54,621 bases of DNA from Symsagittifera roscoffensis. Its lineage: Eukaryota > Xenacoelomorpha > Acoela > Convolutidae. Below the pieces are notes generated by a model. It ran no database searches and had not been told where the DNA came from. It saw only the letters and a list, made by a program, of their open reading frames with translations. This document shows, in pieces, positions 33,000-46,987 of the stretch; positions within the stretch are counted from its first letter, which is position 1; each line of letters opens with the position of its first letter. The stretch spans positions 17,065,018-17,119,638 of the forward strand of contig NC_087067.1 of NCBI RefSeq assembly GCF_963678635.1. The letters are read 5' to 3'. Made by a program: the position numbers and the translations under genes.

Positions 33000-35690
33000 T
33001 GGAGAATAGGCTTTTTGAATCAAAGTTTATTTTTCTACAGCTAGTTGTTTCATAGTTCCTTATGGGAGTCTGCAACTTTCATTTCATAGAACTCTTTGAT
33101 GTTTCTTTCAGAGTCAACCATTTTCAAAAAAGTTTTGTAAAGCGTTTCCAATCGGATTTAATGTCTACGGTGAGAATGAGAGCCGTCTTTGAGCTGCACA
33201 GTCGAGCATGGTTTATATCAGTACGTTTAAGAATGCGACTTTGGTGAAGTGTTGATTTGATAGGTTTTGGGCCTAAATTTAATATTATTTTAGCTGTGAC
33301 AGCGTTTAAATATTCTTCTACTGAATATTCAGGATCTGCTCCTGGGGAAACCCTGAGCGGTTTGTTTGTTATTATAGATGAGCCACTCATGAGGTGTGCA
33401 TTCATTTTCATTTGAAGTGATTCTGCAAACTTTTTGTGCAGTTTACGAAATGATTTTTGGTAAATTCGGTGATTTTTGTTGGTTGCAAAAAAAAGTAGTA
33501 TAACTCCATTTCTCAGTGAATCGGTTTTTTAACCTTGATTTTTTTATTTGGTAAGGTGATTGTTTGTTATGATCTGGTGGTGCAAAATTTTGACTTGTAA
33601 GGTACTTTCGTGCTGCTTGATGAGTTTATGTAGGATTTATAAATATCTGGTTGAAACATTTCGTCTGTTAGATCTATGTCATTCCATTGGTAATTTGGGT
33701 GGCTAGCTTTATTCTGTTGTTGATTTTGAGTAATAGTTTTCATCTTCCGAATAACTTGGTGACTTTTTAATAATGAACTGTTCATTATTCGGGTTACGTT
33801 TTTGGTTGAAAAATTGATTGCTCTCAGTGCGATCTGTCTGAGTTTTTCTCCTATCAGTAAAAGTTACAGATTGTGTATTTTAATTTTTAGACGCTTGCCG
33901 AGTATATCGTTGCTCTTGAGATTGGGATTAAGTCGTAAAAAGTGATTGTGCTGTTGGGATGTTGGGATGCCACGTGTAAAACTGTGTCATATAATTTAAA
34001 ACTGTTTCCACTTGTGTACTTTGGTTTATTAATTGGACGTTTTTTTAGTTATTGATCTATGTGCTTAGTGTTCCATTTGTGAATATTTTTGAACAACTGT
34101 TGTTTTTTCTGTTGATTGTAATGTTGTTTGCGGTAATTGAGTATTATTTTCAATTCTTTGCTAAAATTCTTTGTAGATCGACTTGAGTTATTTGTTAAAT
34201 TTTTATTTCAGTGAGTGTTTTAAGAATTCAGTCGAAAATTGTGAAAAGAGATTAAATTCTCGTCTGACTATTGATAAAACTTGTGGAGATTGATAAAATG
34301 CTTCATTTGTATCTAATACTGGAATAGAATAATGAATGATGGAGAAAACTCTTTTTGTGGATATTGAGTTTGCTCGCTGTGAGTTTTGATTAATAAATTC
34401 CATAAATTTATTTGAGAAACCTAATTCCATATCATCTGTTTGTTTTTGGCGCAGTCGTTGATTGTTTAGCTTTAGTGGTAGAAGTTCAATAGTGAATATT
34501 GCATAGTGTGAGGTTATATTGCTTTTAACAGGTAGATAGTAACCTGGTAATTGTCTTCTTATGCTTACTTCTTGAAATTTTGTTTGCATGTTCTAATTCC
34601 TTTTTGGAACAAATTTACTATCAAGTTGTGGCAAAATTGGACTTAACCTCTTGACGAGTCAGTTGTTGAGTTGATGACATATGAGAGCACAGTGTCATTG
34701 TCAAAACTTTTATCCTTTTGGATCGTATCGTGTGTGCTATTACGGTTAGTGTGTAACAAATCTCAATGTGTCTTTTTGGTTATTTCCAGTTATTTAATCT
34801 TACTGGTTTTCAAAAACGGAAATTTTTTTTTCTGCGTTTGCTGTATATGAATGATGCTGTTGAGGCTTCGGAGTTGGATGAAAATCGTTGATTATCAACT
34901 GGTTTTTTTTCGTGTATTAGGTGTCTAAGTTTCCCAAGTTTTTGCATGATTGTTGAGTCAGATTCCGAAACGGCGTTCTGTGTTCTGGAAAGTTTGTTTT
35001 TCCTTTCATAAATTGATTTTGTTTATAAATTACAGCTTCAATTGTTTTTGGCGTTTTTGATCTGATATTTTTCTTCTTTTTGTTTGTGTGTTGTAATTTA
35101 TGAGATCAAATCTTGCATTTTTGATTAAACATTTATGGAGTGTTTTTGTTGGTTTGCTTGGCAAGTTATCTTTTGAGATAAGCATTAGAACTATTGATGC
35201 AAAATTTAGGTGTCATTTTCTATTTCCTAAACTATTATTTCTCACGATTTTTGTGAGGTTATCCGAATCCTCGAGGTAGGTTGTCGCCAGACAATACAGT
35301 TTGCGGACATAGTATATCATTTTGCTTGTGACATTTTCTACTGCTTTCAACCGATTGTGACGTTCTTTACATCTATATTAACTTAAATTGTTTCAATTGG
35401 TGTTTGATATGAGATCAAAGCTTGAAAAATAGTAAGTCAATCCACAAGATTCCGGTATAATCAGAAGATCGTTAGATACTATTGCATATTTTTACCAATT
35501 TTTAAGATTAGTTTTAGGCTTTTTTCAATTAAGAGGTAGAGTTAAAGGTAAGGATGAGTAACCAAAGATATTCACTGATTAGCCTAGTTGAAATGATGAA
35601 TTTGTTATGGAAAAACTTCACTAAATCCAGGGTCGTGTATATTGTTCGAAATTGAATTGACGTTTGAGCTCGTTTGAGGTGAGGTCGTAC
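33000..35690 (-). repeat. Array unit 0 (complete, closest to the native arrangement)
   Basis: Capsid patch at 33411-33124 (SSIITNKPLRV, DPEYSVEEYLNAV), Gln-rich part to about 34130, Gag N-terminal part at 34589-34203 and beyond, then leader module 35400-35680. It continues directly into the downstream gag remnant. Confidence 0.75.
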
Positions 35691-38235
35691 CAGAATTTCT
35701 GTTCTTACGGCTAGTTGTTTTTTAACTTCATTTGGGAGTCTGCGAGTCTCAGTGCATAGAACTCTTTGATTTTTCTCTCAGAGTCAAACATGTTTGAAAA
35801 TTCTATTTTAAAGCGTTTCCAATCGGATATAATTTCTACGGTAAGACTGAAAACCGTTTTTGAGCTGCACCATTGAGCAGGGTATGTGTCAGTGCTGTAC
35901 GTTTATGAATCCAATTTTTGTAAAGAATTATTTTGATAGGTTCTGGGCCTAGATTTATTATTAGTTTACCTGTAACAGCATTTAAATAATCTTCCACTGA
36001 ATATTCAGGATCTGTTCCTGTGAAAATTCTAAGTGGTTTGTTTGATGTTATGGGTGATCAACCCATGAGAATTGCATTCATCGTCATCTGAAATGATTCC
36101 TCTGTATTTGGTATTCCTGTTAAGTTTGTTAGTTGGTTTTCGGTAATTTCATGTTGTTGTAAGTAATTAGGTAGTCCAATTTCATTTCTCAGTGAGTCAA
36201 TTTGGTAACGTTGAGTATAATTATTTGGCATTGTGACTGTTTATTATGAACTGGTTGTGCCAAATTTTGTCTTGTAAGATACGTTTGTGGTGTTTGTTGT
36301 GAACTTGATGAGTTTATGTAGGGTTTATAAAGATCTCGTTGAAAAATTTTGTCAGCTTAATCTATGTCGTTCCATTGGTTTTTTCGGTGCCTAGCTTTAT
36401 TCTGTTGTTGATTTCGATTAGTGTTTTTCATCTTCCGAATAATTCGGTTAGTTTCTTTTGAACGGTCTTTTTTTCGGGTCGAGTTTATCAGACCCTCTTA
36501 TCAGAAAAAAAACACAGATTGAGTTATTTGAACTTTGGACGTTTGCTGAGTGTAATTATGCTGTTGAGATTGGGGCTATGTTGTATAGAGTGGTCAAGCT
36601 AACGGGTTGCTAATACTTTTGTTTGTATAGAAGTCGTAATTGTGATTTGCAAAACTGTTTCCACTTATATACTTTTTTGTTAAGTGGACGGTTTTTGTTT
36701 TTTGAACTACATGTTTGGTAATCCATTTATGAATACGTTGGAACAACTGTTGGTTTAACTGTTGATTGTAATTTTGTTTGTGGAAGCTGAAATTTACTTT
36801 TGTTGTGTGGTGTCGTGATTGTAGGATGTATAGGCGAAATATTTTGTTGTGTTGTTGTGGGTTTTGTTTCAACATTTTCTTTATTTGAACATTATGAAGG
36901 CGTTTAAATATCTTGTTGTGTTAGGTTCGTAGTTCCATAAAGGGTATCCTGTGTAGTTATAAATGTGGAATTTAGAATGTTCATAAGTGTACTTTCATAA
37001 ATTTTTGTGTTGTATTTTACAATTGTTGTCCAGTGTTAACTGAGCTACTTTTAAGTAATTTTTATTTACTGAGATGGTTGCAATTGCTGCACTGAATTTA
37101 TCCTTTGGTATATTAAAAAAAATTGGTACCATTCTGTGTCACATACCTAATCTGTTTCAATAATTTTCATCTACTAGAGTTGTATCTTTGACACTTTTGG
37201 GGTCGGAAGTTTTTTCTCAACTGGGCAATTCTGTGTAAATTATGTTGAAAGTAAACTATAATGAACCATGCTGAGATTCTTTAATATCTACTTTTTAGTT
37301 GTTTGTAAAGTTTCTATGTCAGTGAGCGTTTCATGAATCGAGCCTAAAGTTCTTGGAAAGAGATTGAGTTCTCTTCTAACTTTTGAGTGTCTAAATGTTT
37401 GTGGTCGAGATATAAAAAAGTGTAAAAGGTTTTATTTGTTTCTAAAATTGAAACACATCTGTAAATGATGGAAAAAACTTATTGTGGATATTGAGTTTGC
37501 TTGTTGTGAGTTCTGATTTATAAAATTCATGACCTCCTTTTGAGAAATCTAACTCTATATTATCTGTTTGTATTTGGTGTGGTCATTGATTGTTTGGATT
37601 TTGTGGTAGAATTTCAATAGTGATTTTTCCTTAGTTTGAGGTTAAACTGCTTTTAACGGGTAGATAGTGATTCAATACTTGTCTTCTTGTTCTTATTTCT
37701 GGAAATTTTTGTTTGCATGGCCTATTTCTTTTTTGTAACAAATTACTACTAAATTGTGGCAAAATTGGACATGTCTTATTGACGGGTCATTTTTTGGGTC
37801 AATGGCAAATGAAAGGATAGTGTCATTGTCAAAATGTTTGTCCTTTTGGATCATTTTTTTTGTGGTAATACGGTTAAAGTGTAACAATTTTCAATGTGTC
37901 TTTTTGGTTGATTCCAGTTACATCTATGTTAACTTAACCTTATTGGTTTGTTGTTTGATATGAGATCAAGTGTCGGAGAATAGTTAGTCAATCCACAAGG
38001 TTCAGGTATATTTAGTAGATCCTTAGATACTTTTTTAGATCTTAGCAGTTCCACGACTTATTCTAGGCCCTCGTCAATTAAGAGGCAGGGGTCAAGTAAA
38101 GGGTGAGCAACCAAAGTTCTTCACTCTTTAACCTAGTTGAAATGGTAAGTTTGTTTTGGAAAAACTTCAGTTAATCCTAAGTCGTGTATTAGGGTTCGAA
38201 GCTGAAGCGATGTTTGAGGTCATTTGAGGTCGTAC
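35690..38235 (-). repeat. Array unit 1 (complete, about 2.5 kb)
   Basis: Starts at the leader-capsid junction. The capsid patch is at about 35900-36060, and ORF scraps lie at 36875-36594 and 37887-37693. Its leader module is at 37955-38235. From about 36170 rightward it is copied almost exactly at 41628 onward. Confidence 0.8.
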
Positions 38236-39835
38236 CAGAGTTTCTGTTCTCACAGCTAGTTGTTTTATAGTTTCAGTTGGGAGTATGCAATTAGAACTCT
38301 ATGATGTTTATTTCAGAGTCACACATTTTTGAAAAATTTTGTGTAAAGCCTTTCCAATCGGGTATTCCGTTGTTTCGATATCAACAGTTTGTATTCGGTT
38401 TGATGGTTGATTCTTTGAGTTTCGTGGTAGATTTTTAATTGTGAATATGCCATAGTGTGAGATTATATTGCTTTTACCAGGAAGCTGGTAATCAAGTATT
38501 TGTCTTCTTAGTTTTACCTCTGGAAACATTTATTTGCATAGACATTTTCCTTTTTGGAACAAAATTATTCTTATTTTATGGCAAAATTGGACTTGTCCTT
38601 TTGGCGTGTCACTTTCTGGGTCGATGACGAATGGGAGGATACTTTTTTTCGTGAGGTTTCATGTTCGATTTGTAACAACTCTCATTGTGTCTTATCGGTT
38701 GATTCCAGGTGTATAATTTCAGGGCTTTCGAATATCATACATTTTTTTCTTCGTTTGCGTTTTATGAAAAATGCTGCTGGGGCTTCAGATTCAAAAAAAT
38801 AACGTTTATTGTCAACTGGTTTGTTTTGTCGTGTAAGAGTTCTCTAAAAATTTCAAGTTCTTGTCTGGTTAATGAGTCAACTTCCGAAACAGCGTTTTTT
38901 GTTCTAGAACAAACTGTTTTTCTTTTCATAATTTGTTTTTGTTTAGAAATTATAGCTTGCATTTGTTGTTGAGTTTTTGATCTGATATCTTCTTCTTTTT
39001 GTTTGTGTGGGGTAATTGCGAGATCATATCTCGCGTCTATAATTGAACATTTTCTGCGTTTGCTTTAAATGGATGATGCTGTTGTAGCTTCGGAGAATGC
39101 TGGTTATTGTTGATTATCAACTGGTTTTTTGTCGTGTTTTAGGTTTGTAGAATTTCCAAGTTTTTGTATCGTTGTTTAGTCAGAGTCAGAAACAGCGTTC
39201 TGTGTCCTGGAAAACTTGTTTTTTTTTCGTAATTTTCTTTTTGCCTAGAAATTACAGCTTTAACTCGTTTGAGTATTTGATCTGACATATCCTACTTTTT
39301 GATTGTGTGGTGTAAATTATGAGATCAAATCTTGCAGCTTCAATTAAACAATTATGGAGAATTTTTGTTTGTTTGTTTGGCAAGTCTATGTTTTTATTTT
39401 CCTAATCCTCGAGATAGATTGAGATTGTCGCCAGGCAAGACGGGTTTGGGTGAAAGTATAGCGTTTTGGTAGAACGATTTTATGCTGCTCTCAAACGAAT
39501 ATGACGTTCTTTAGAACTATGTTATTTTAACCTTATTTATTTGTTGTTTGATATGAGATCAAGTGTCGGAGAATAATTATTCAATCCACGAGGTTCAGGT
39601 ATTTTTAGTAGATCGTTAGATACTATTTTAGATCTTAGCAGTTCCACGATTTATTCTAGGCCTTGGTCAAATAAGAGGCAGGGGTCAAGTAAAGGGTGAG
39701 CAACCAAAGTTCTTCACTCTTTAACCTAGTTGAAATGGTAAGTTTGTTTTGGAAAAACTTCAGTTAATCCTAAGTCGTGTTTTAGGTTTCGAAGCTGAGG
39801 CGATGTTTGAGGTCATTTGATGTCGTACTTTAGTT
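38236..39835 (-). repeat. Array unit 2 (short, about 1.6 kb)
   Basis: The capsid and Gln-rich parts are deleted: the capsid start (TTTCCAATCGGG, near 38360) is joined directly to the Gag N-terminal region. Keeps the SRTKNAVSEVDSLTRQEL patch (38962-38762). Ends with the leader module at 39550-39835. Confidence 0.8.
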
Positions 39836-41627
39836 TCTGTTCTTACAGCTAGTTGTTTTATAGTTTCAGTTTGGAGTCTGCAATTAGAACTCTATGATGT
39901 TTATTTCAGAGTCACACAATTTTATAAAAAAAATTGTGTAAAGCCTTTCCAATCGGGTTTAATTTCTATAGTAAGACTGAGAACCAATTTTGAGCTGCAC
40001 CATCGAGCGTGGTTTGTGTCAGTGCTGTACGTTTATGAGCCCATTTTTGATAAAAGATTGTTTTGATAGGTTCTGGGCCTATATTTATTATTAGATTACC
40101 TGTGACAGCGTTTAAATGTTCTTCTACTGAATATTCAGGATCTGCTCCTGTGAAAACCTTAGGTTGCTTGTTTGATTTTACAGATGATCCACTCATGAGG
40201 TGTGCATTCACTGTCATTTGAAGCGATTCTACTATATTTGGATTTTTGTGAAGTTTAGGATTTGATTTTTGGTAATTTCATGTTGGTGTAAATAAGGAGG
40301 TAGTATAATTTCATTTCTCAGTGAATCGGGTTTGTTACTTTAGGTTTCCTATGGTTTTCGGGGTTTCGTGATTGTTTGTTATGATCTGGTAGTGCAGAAT
40401 TTTGTCTTGTTAGGTATTTTTGTGGTGTTTGTTGTGGTTTGGTTGAATTTATGTAGGATTTTCTAAATATCTTGTTGAAAATTTTGTCCGTTTGGTCTAT
40501 GTTATTCTATTGGTATTTGTGGTGGCTAGCATTATTCTGTTAATGATTTCGATTAGTAGTTTTCATCTTCTGAATTTTGTGGTTGGTTTTTATCAACGAA
40601 TTGTCTATTCATTACTGGGGTTACTTCAATGCTATCTGTCTGAGTTTTTCTCCTATCAGTAAAATTTACAGGTTGTGCTATTCGGTTTTTAGACGTTTGC
40701 TGAAGGTAATTATGCTCTTGTGAATGGCCTTGTGTTGTAAAATGTGGTCGTGCCAACGGGTTGCTAATGTTATTTTTTGTCTAGAAATCGTAATTGTGAT
40801 TTGCAAAACTGTTTCCAATTGTATATTTTGGTTTGTTAAAGAGACGTTTTTTAGTTAATGAACTATATGTTTGGTAATCCATTTGTGAATAAATTAGAAA
40901 AACTGTTGGTTTAACTGTTGATTGTACTGTTGTTTATAGAAACTGAGTATTACTTTTGTTGTGTGGTGTTGTGATCATAGGATGTATAGGTTAAATACCT
41001 TGTTGTGTTGTTGTTGCTATTGTTTCAACAATGTCACCATTTACATGTGGTGATGTCCTTTGAATATCTTGTTTAGGAAAATCTGTAAATTGTGTTAGGC
41101 TCATTGTTCCACTCAGGTTGTTCTGTGTAATTATAGATGCTGGAACTAGACTGTTATCAAAAGTCGTATAATAAAACATTGTCTTGTAATTTAAAATTGT
41201 TGTGTCCCGTGTTAACTCTGTTGCTTTAAAGTAATCTTTAAATGTGAGATTGTTGCAATTGCTGCAGTGAAGATGTCGTTTGGTTTATCTAAAACAGGTG
41301 GTATTTTTCTGGTTCTTATAATTAATTTGTTTCTTCTACTAGAACTGTATCTTCGACACTTTGGGTTCGGATGCTTTTCTCGCCTTGGGAAAATAAAGTT
41401 CAAATTTTCTCGAAAGCAATCTATAATGAACCATGCTAAGATTCTTTGTAGATCGAACTTTTAATGATTTGCGAGTTTTTTTATGTCAGTGAGTGTTTCA
41501 TGAATCGAGTCTAAAAATCTTTGAAAGAGATTAAGTTCTCTTCTTACTTTTGAGTGTCGTAATGTTTGCGGTGGAGATACATAAAAGGTTTTATTTGGAT
41601 CTAAAAATGAAATATAACTATAAATAA
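39836..41627 (-). repeat. Array unit 3 (truncated in the Gag N-terminal part)
   Basis: Has the capsid patch (40217-39966) and the Gln-rich part, but stops inside the Gag N-terminal region at GAAATATAACTATAAAT and joins the Gln-rich part of the next unit. The joint shares about five bases (TAAAT) with both parents. Confidence 0.8.
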
Positions 41628-43695
41628 GGAGGTAGTATATTTTTATTTCTCAGTGAGTCAATTTGGTAACGTTGAGTATAATTATTTGGTATTGTGACTG
41701 TTTATTATTAACTGGTTGTGCCAAATTTTATCTTGTAAGATACGTTTGTGGTGTTTGTTGTGAACTTGATGAGTTTATGTAGGGTTTATAAAGATCTCGT
41801 TGAAAAATTTTGTCAGCTTAATCTATGTCGTTCCATTGGTTTTTTCGGTGCCTAGCTTTATTCTGTTGTTGATTTCGATTAGTGTTTTTCATCTTCCGAA
41901 TAATTCGGTTAGTTTCTTTTGAACGGTCTTTTTTTCGGGTCGAGTTTATCAGACCCTCTTATCAGAAAAAAAACACAGATTGAGTTATTTGAACTTTGGA
42001 CGTTTGCTGAGTGTAATTATGCTGTTGAGATTGGGGCTATGTTGTATAGAGTGGTCAAGCTAACGGGTTGCTAATACTTTTGTTTGTATAGAAGTCGTAA
42101 TTGTGATTTGCAAAACTGTTTCCACTTATATACTTTTTTGTTAAGTGGACGGTTTTTGTTTTTTGAACTACATGTTTGGTAATCCATTTATGAATACGTT
42201 GGAACAACTGTTGGTTTAACTGTTGATTGTAATTTTGTTTGTGGAAGCTGAAATTTACTTTTGTTGTGTGGTGTCGTGATTGTAGGATGTATAGGCGAAA
42301 TATTTTGTTGTGTTGTTGTGGGTTTTGTTTCAACATTTTCTTTATTTGAACATTGTGATGGCGTTTAAATATCTTGTTGTGTTAGGTTCGTAGTTCCATA
42401 AAGGGTATCCTGTGTAGTCAAAATGTGGAATTTAGACTGTTCATAAGTGCACTTTCATAAATTATTGTGTTGTGTTTTACAATTGTTGTCCAGTGTTAAC
42501 TGAGCTACTTTTAAGTAATTTTTATTTACTGAGATGGTTGCAATTGCTGCACTGAATTTATCCTTTGGTATATTAAAAAAAATTGGTACCATTCTGGGTC
42601 ACATACCTAATGTGTTTCAATATTTTTCATCTACTAGAATTGTATATTTGACACTTTTGGGGTCGGAAGTTTTTTCTCAACTGGGCAATTCTGTGTAAAT
42701 TATGTTGAAAGTAAACTATAATGAACCATGCTGAGATTCTTTAATATCTACTTTTTAGTTGTTTGCGAAGTTTCTATGTCAGTGAGCGTTTCATGAATCG
42801 AGCCTAAAGTTCTTGGAAAGAGATTGCGTTCTCTTCTAACTTTTGAGTGTCGAAATGTTTGTGGTCGAGATATACAAAAGTGTAAAAGGTTTTATTTGTT
42901 TCTAAAATTGAAACACATCTGTAAATGATGGAAAAAACTTATTGTGGATATTTAGTTTGCTTGTTGTGAGTTCTGATTTATAAAATTCATGACCTCCTTT
43001 TGAGAAATCTAACTCTATATTATCTGTTTGTATTTGGTGTGGTCATTGATTGTTTGGATTTTGTGGTAGAATTTCAATAGTGATTTTTCCTTAGTTTGAG
43101 GTTAAACTGCTTTTAACGGGTAGATAGTGATTCAATACTTGTCTTCTTGTTCTTATTTCTGGAAATTTTTGCTTGCATGGCCTATTTCTTTTTTGTAACA
43201 AATTACTACTAAATTGTGGCAAAATTGGACATGTCTTATTGACGGGTCATTTTTTGGGTCAATGGCAAATGAAAGGATAGTATCATTGTCAAAATGTTTG
43301 TCCTTTTGGATCATTTTTTGTGTGGTAATACGGTTAAAGTGTAACAATTTTCAATGTGTCTTTTTGGTTGATTCCAGTTACATCTATGTTAACTTAACCT
43401 TATTTGTTTGTTGTTTGATATGAGATCAAGTGTCGGAGAATAGTTAGTCAATCCACAAGGTTCAGGTATATTTAGTAGATCGTTAGATACTTTTTTAGAT
43501 CTTAGCAGTTCCACGACTTATTCTAGGCCCTCGTCAATTAAGAGGCAGGGGTCAAGTAAAGGGTGAGCAACCAAAGTTCTTCACTCTTTAACCTAGTTGA
43601 AATGGTAAGTTTGTTTTGGAAAAACTTCAGTTAATCCTAAGTCGTGTATTAGGGTTCGAAGCTGAAGCAATGTTTGAGGTCATTTGAGGTCGTAC
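41628..43695 (-). repeat. Array unit 4 (near-identical copy of unit 1)
   Basis: Matches 36170-38235 at an offset of about 5460 with only scattered single-base differences. The 93-codon ORF at 42336-42055 encodes the same peptide as 36875-36594. Confidence 0.9.
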
Positions 43696-45275
43696 CAGAG
43701 TTTCTGTTCTCACAGCTAGTTGTTTTATAGTTTCAGTTGGGAGTATGCAATTAGAACTCTATGATGTTTATTTCAGAGTCACACATTTTTGAAAAATTTT
43801 GTGTAAAACCTTTCCAATCGGGTATTCCGTTGTTTCGATATCAACAGTTTGTATTCGGTTTGATGGTTGATTCTTTGAGTTTCGTGGTAGATTTTTAATT
43901 GTGAATATGCCATAGTGTGAGATTATATTGCTTTTACCAGGAAGCTGGTAATCAAGTATTTGTCTTCTTAGTTTTACCTCTGGAAACATTTATTTGCATA
44001 GACATTTTCCTTTTTGGAACAAAATTATTCTTATTTTATGGCAAAATTTGACTTGTCCTTTTGGCGTGTCACTTTCTGGGTCGATGACGAATGGGAGGAT
44101 ATTTTTTTTCGTGAGGTTTCATGTTCGATTTGTAACAACTCTCATTGTGTCTTATCGGTTGATTCCAGGTGTATATTTTCAGGGCTTTCGAATATCATAC
44201 ATTTTTTTTCTTCGTTTGCGTTTTATGAAAAATGCTGCTGGGGCTTCAGATTTGAAAAAATAACGTTTATTGTCAACTGGTTTGTTTTGTCGTGTAAGAG
44301 TTCTCTAAAAACTTCAAGTTCTTGTCTGGTTAATGAGTCAACTTCCGAAACAGCGTTTTTTGTTCTAGAACAAACTGTTTTTCTTTTCATAATTTGTTTT
44401 TGTTTAGAAATTATAGCTTGCTTTTGTTGTTGAGTTTTTGATCTGATATCTTCTTCTTTTTGTTTGTGTGGGGTAATTGCGAGATCATATCTCGCGTCTA
44501 TAATTGAACATTTTCTGCGTTTGCTTTAAATGGATGATGCTGTTGTAGCTTCGGAGAATGCTGGTTATTGTTGATTAACAACTAGTTTTTTGTCGTGTTT
44601 TAGGTTTGTAGAATTTCCAAGTTTTTGTATCGTTGTTTAGTCAGAGTCAGAAACAGCGTTCTGTGTCCTGGAAAACTTGTTTTTTTTCATAATTTTCTTT
44701 TTGCCTGGAAATTACAGCTTTAACTCGTTTGAGTATTTGATCTGACATATCTTACTTTTTGATTGTGTGGTGTAAATTATGAGATCAAATCTTGCAGTTT
44801 CAATTAAACAATTATGGAGAATTTTTGTTTGTTTGTTTGGCAAGTCTATGTTTTTATTTTCCTAATCCTCGAGATAGATTGAGATTGTCGCCAGGCAAGA
44901 CGGGTTTGGGTGAAAGTATAGCGTTTTGGTAGAACGATTTTATGCTGCTCTCAAACGAATATGACGTTCTTTACAACTATGTTATTTTAACCTTATTTAT
45001 TTGTTGTTGATATGAGATCAAGTGTCGGAGAATAATTATTCAATCCACGAGGTTCAGGTATTTTTAGTAGATCGTTAGATACTATTTTAGATCTTAGCAG
45101 TTCCACGACTTATTCTAGGCCTTGGTCAAATAAGAGGCAGGGGTCAAGTAAAGGGTGAGCAACCAAAGTTCTTCACTCTTTAACCTAGTTGAAATGGTAA
45201 GTTTGTTAATCCTAAGTCGTGTTTTAGGGTTCGAAGCTGAGGCGATGTTTGAGGTCGTTTGAGGTCGTACTTTAG
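43696..45275 (-). repeat. Array unit 5 (near-identical copy of unit 2)
   Basis: Same internal deletion joint as unit 2 (near 43820). It lacks a few bases in the leader (around 45205) relative to unit 2. Confidence 0.9.
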
Positions 45276-46987
45276 TTTCTGTTCTTACAGCTAGTTGTTT
45301 TATAGTTTCAGTTTGGAGTCTGCAATTAGAACTCTATGATGTTTATTTCAGAGTCACACAATTTTAAAAAAAAAATTGTGTAAAGCCTTTCCAATCGGGT
45401 TTAATTTCTATAGTAAGATTGTTTTGATAGGTTCTGGGCCTATATTTATTATTAGATTACCTGTGACAGCGTTTAAATGTTCTTCTACTAAATATTCAGG
45501 ATCTGCTCCTGTGAAAACCTTAGGTTGCTTGTTTGATTTTACAGATGATCCACTCATGAGGTGTGCATTCACTGTCATTTGAAGCGATTCTACTATATTT
45601 GGATTTTTGTGAAGTTTAGGATTTGATTTTTGGTAATTTCATGTTGGTGTAAATAAGGAGGTAGTATAATTTCATTTCTCAGTGAATCGGGTTTGTAAAT
45701 TTAGGTTTCCTATGGTTTTCGGGGTTTTGTGATTGTTTGTTATGATCTGGTAGTGCAGAATTTTGTCTTTTTAGGTATTTTTGTGGTGTTTGTTGTGGTT
45801 TGGTTGAATTTATGTAGGATTTATAAATATCTTGTTGAAAATTTTGTCCGTTTGGTCTATGTTATTCTATTGGTATTTGTGGTGGCTAGCATTATTCTGT
45901 TAATGATTCCGATTAGTAGTTTTCATCTTCTGAATTTTGTGGTTGGTTTTTATCAACGAATTGTCTATTCATTACTGGGGTTACTTCAATGCTATCTGTC
46001 TGAGTTTTTCTCCTATCAGTAAAATTTACAGGTTGTGCTATTCGGTTTTTAGACGTTTGCTGAAGGTAATTATGCTCTTGTGAATGGCCTTGTGTTGTAA
46101 AATGTGGTCGTGCCAACGGGTTGCTAATGTTATTTTTTGTCTAGAAATTGTAATTGTGATTTGCAAAACTGCTTCCAATTGTATATTTTGGTTTGTTAAA
46201 GAGACGTTTTTTAGTTAATGAACTATAAGTTTGGTAATCCATTTGTGAATAAATTAGAAAAACTGTTGATTTAACTGTTGATTGTACTGTTGTTTATAGA
46301 AACTGAGTATTACTTTTGTTGTGTGTTGTTGTGATCATAGGATGTATAGGTTAAATACCTTGTTGTGTTGTTGTTGCTATTGTTTCAACAATGTCATCAT
46401 TTACATGTGGTCATGTCCTTTGAATATCTTGTTTAGGAAAATCTATAAATTGTGTTAGGCTCATTGTTCCACTCAGGTTGTTCTGTGTAATTATAGATGC
46501 TGGAACTAGACTGTTATCAAAAGTCGTATAATAAAACATTGTCTTGTAATTTAAAATTGTTGTGTCCCGTGTTAACTCTGTTGCTTTAAAGTAATCTTTA
46601 AATGTGAGATTGTTGCAACTGCTGCAGTGAAGATGTCGTTTGGTTTAACTAAAACAGGTGGTATTTTTCTGGTTCTTATAATTAATTTGTTTCTTCTACT
46701 AGAACTGTATCTTCGACACTTTGGGTTCGGATGCTTTTCTCGCCTTGGGAAAATAAAGTCCAAATTTTCTCGAAAGCAATCTATAATGAACCATGCTAAG
46801 ATTCTTTGTAGATCGAACTTTTAATGATTTGCGAGTTTTCTATGTCAGTGAGTGTTTCATGAATCGAGTCTAAAAATCTTTGAAAGAGATTAAGTTCTCT
46901 TCTTACTTTTGAGTGTCGAAGTGTTTGCGGTGGAGATACATAAAAGGTTTTATTTGGATCTAAAAATGAAATATAACTATAAATAAG
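45276..46987 (-). repeat. Array unit 6 (near-identical copy of unit 3, with a further deletion)
   Basis: Offset from unit 3 falls from 5460 to 5360 because about 80-100 bases around 45415 are missing. The peptide at 46116-45913 equals 40756-40553. Ends with the same truncated joint at 46987. Confidence 0.9.
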
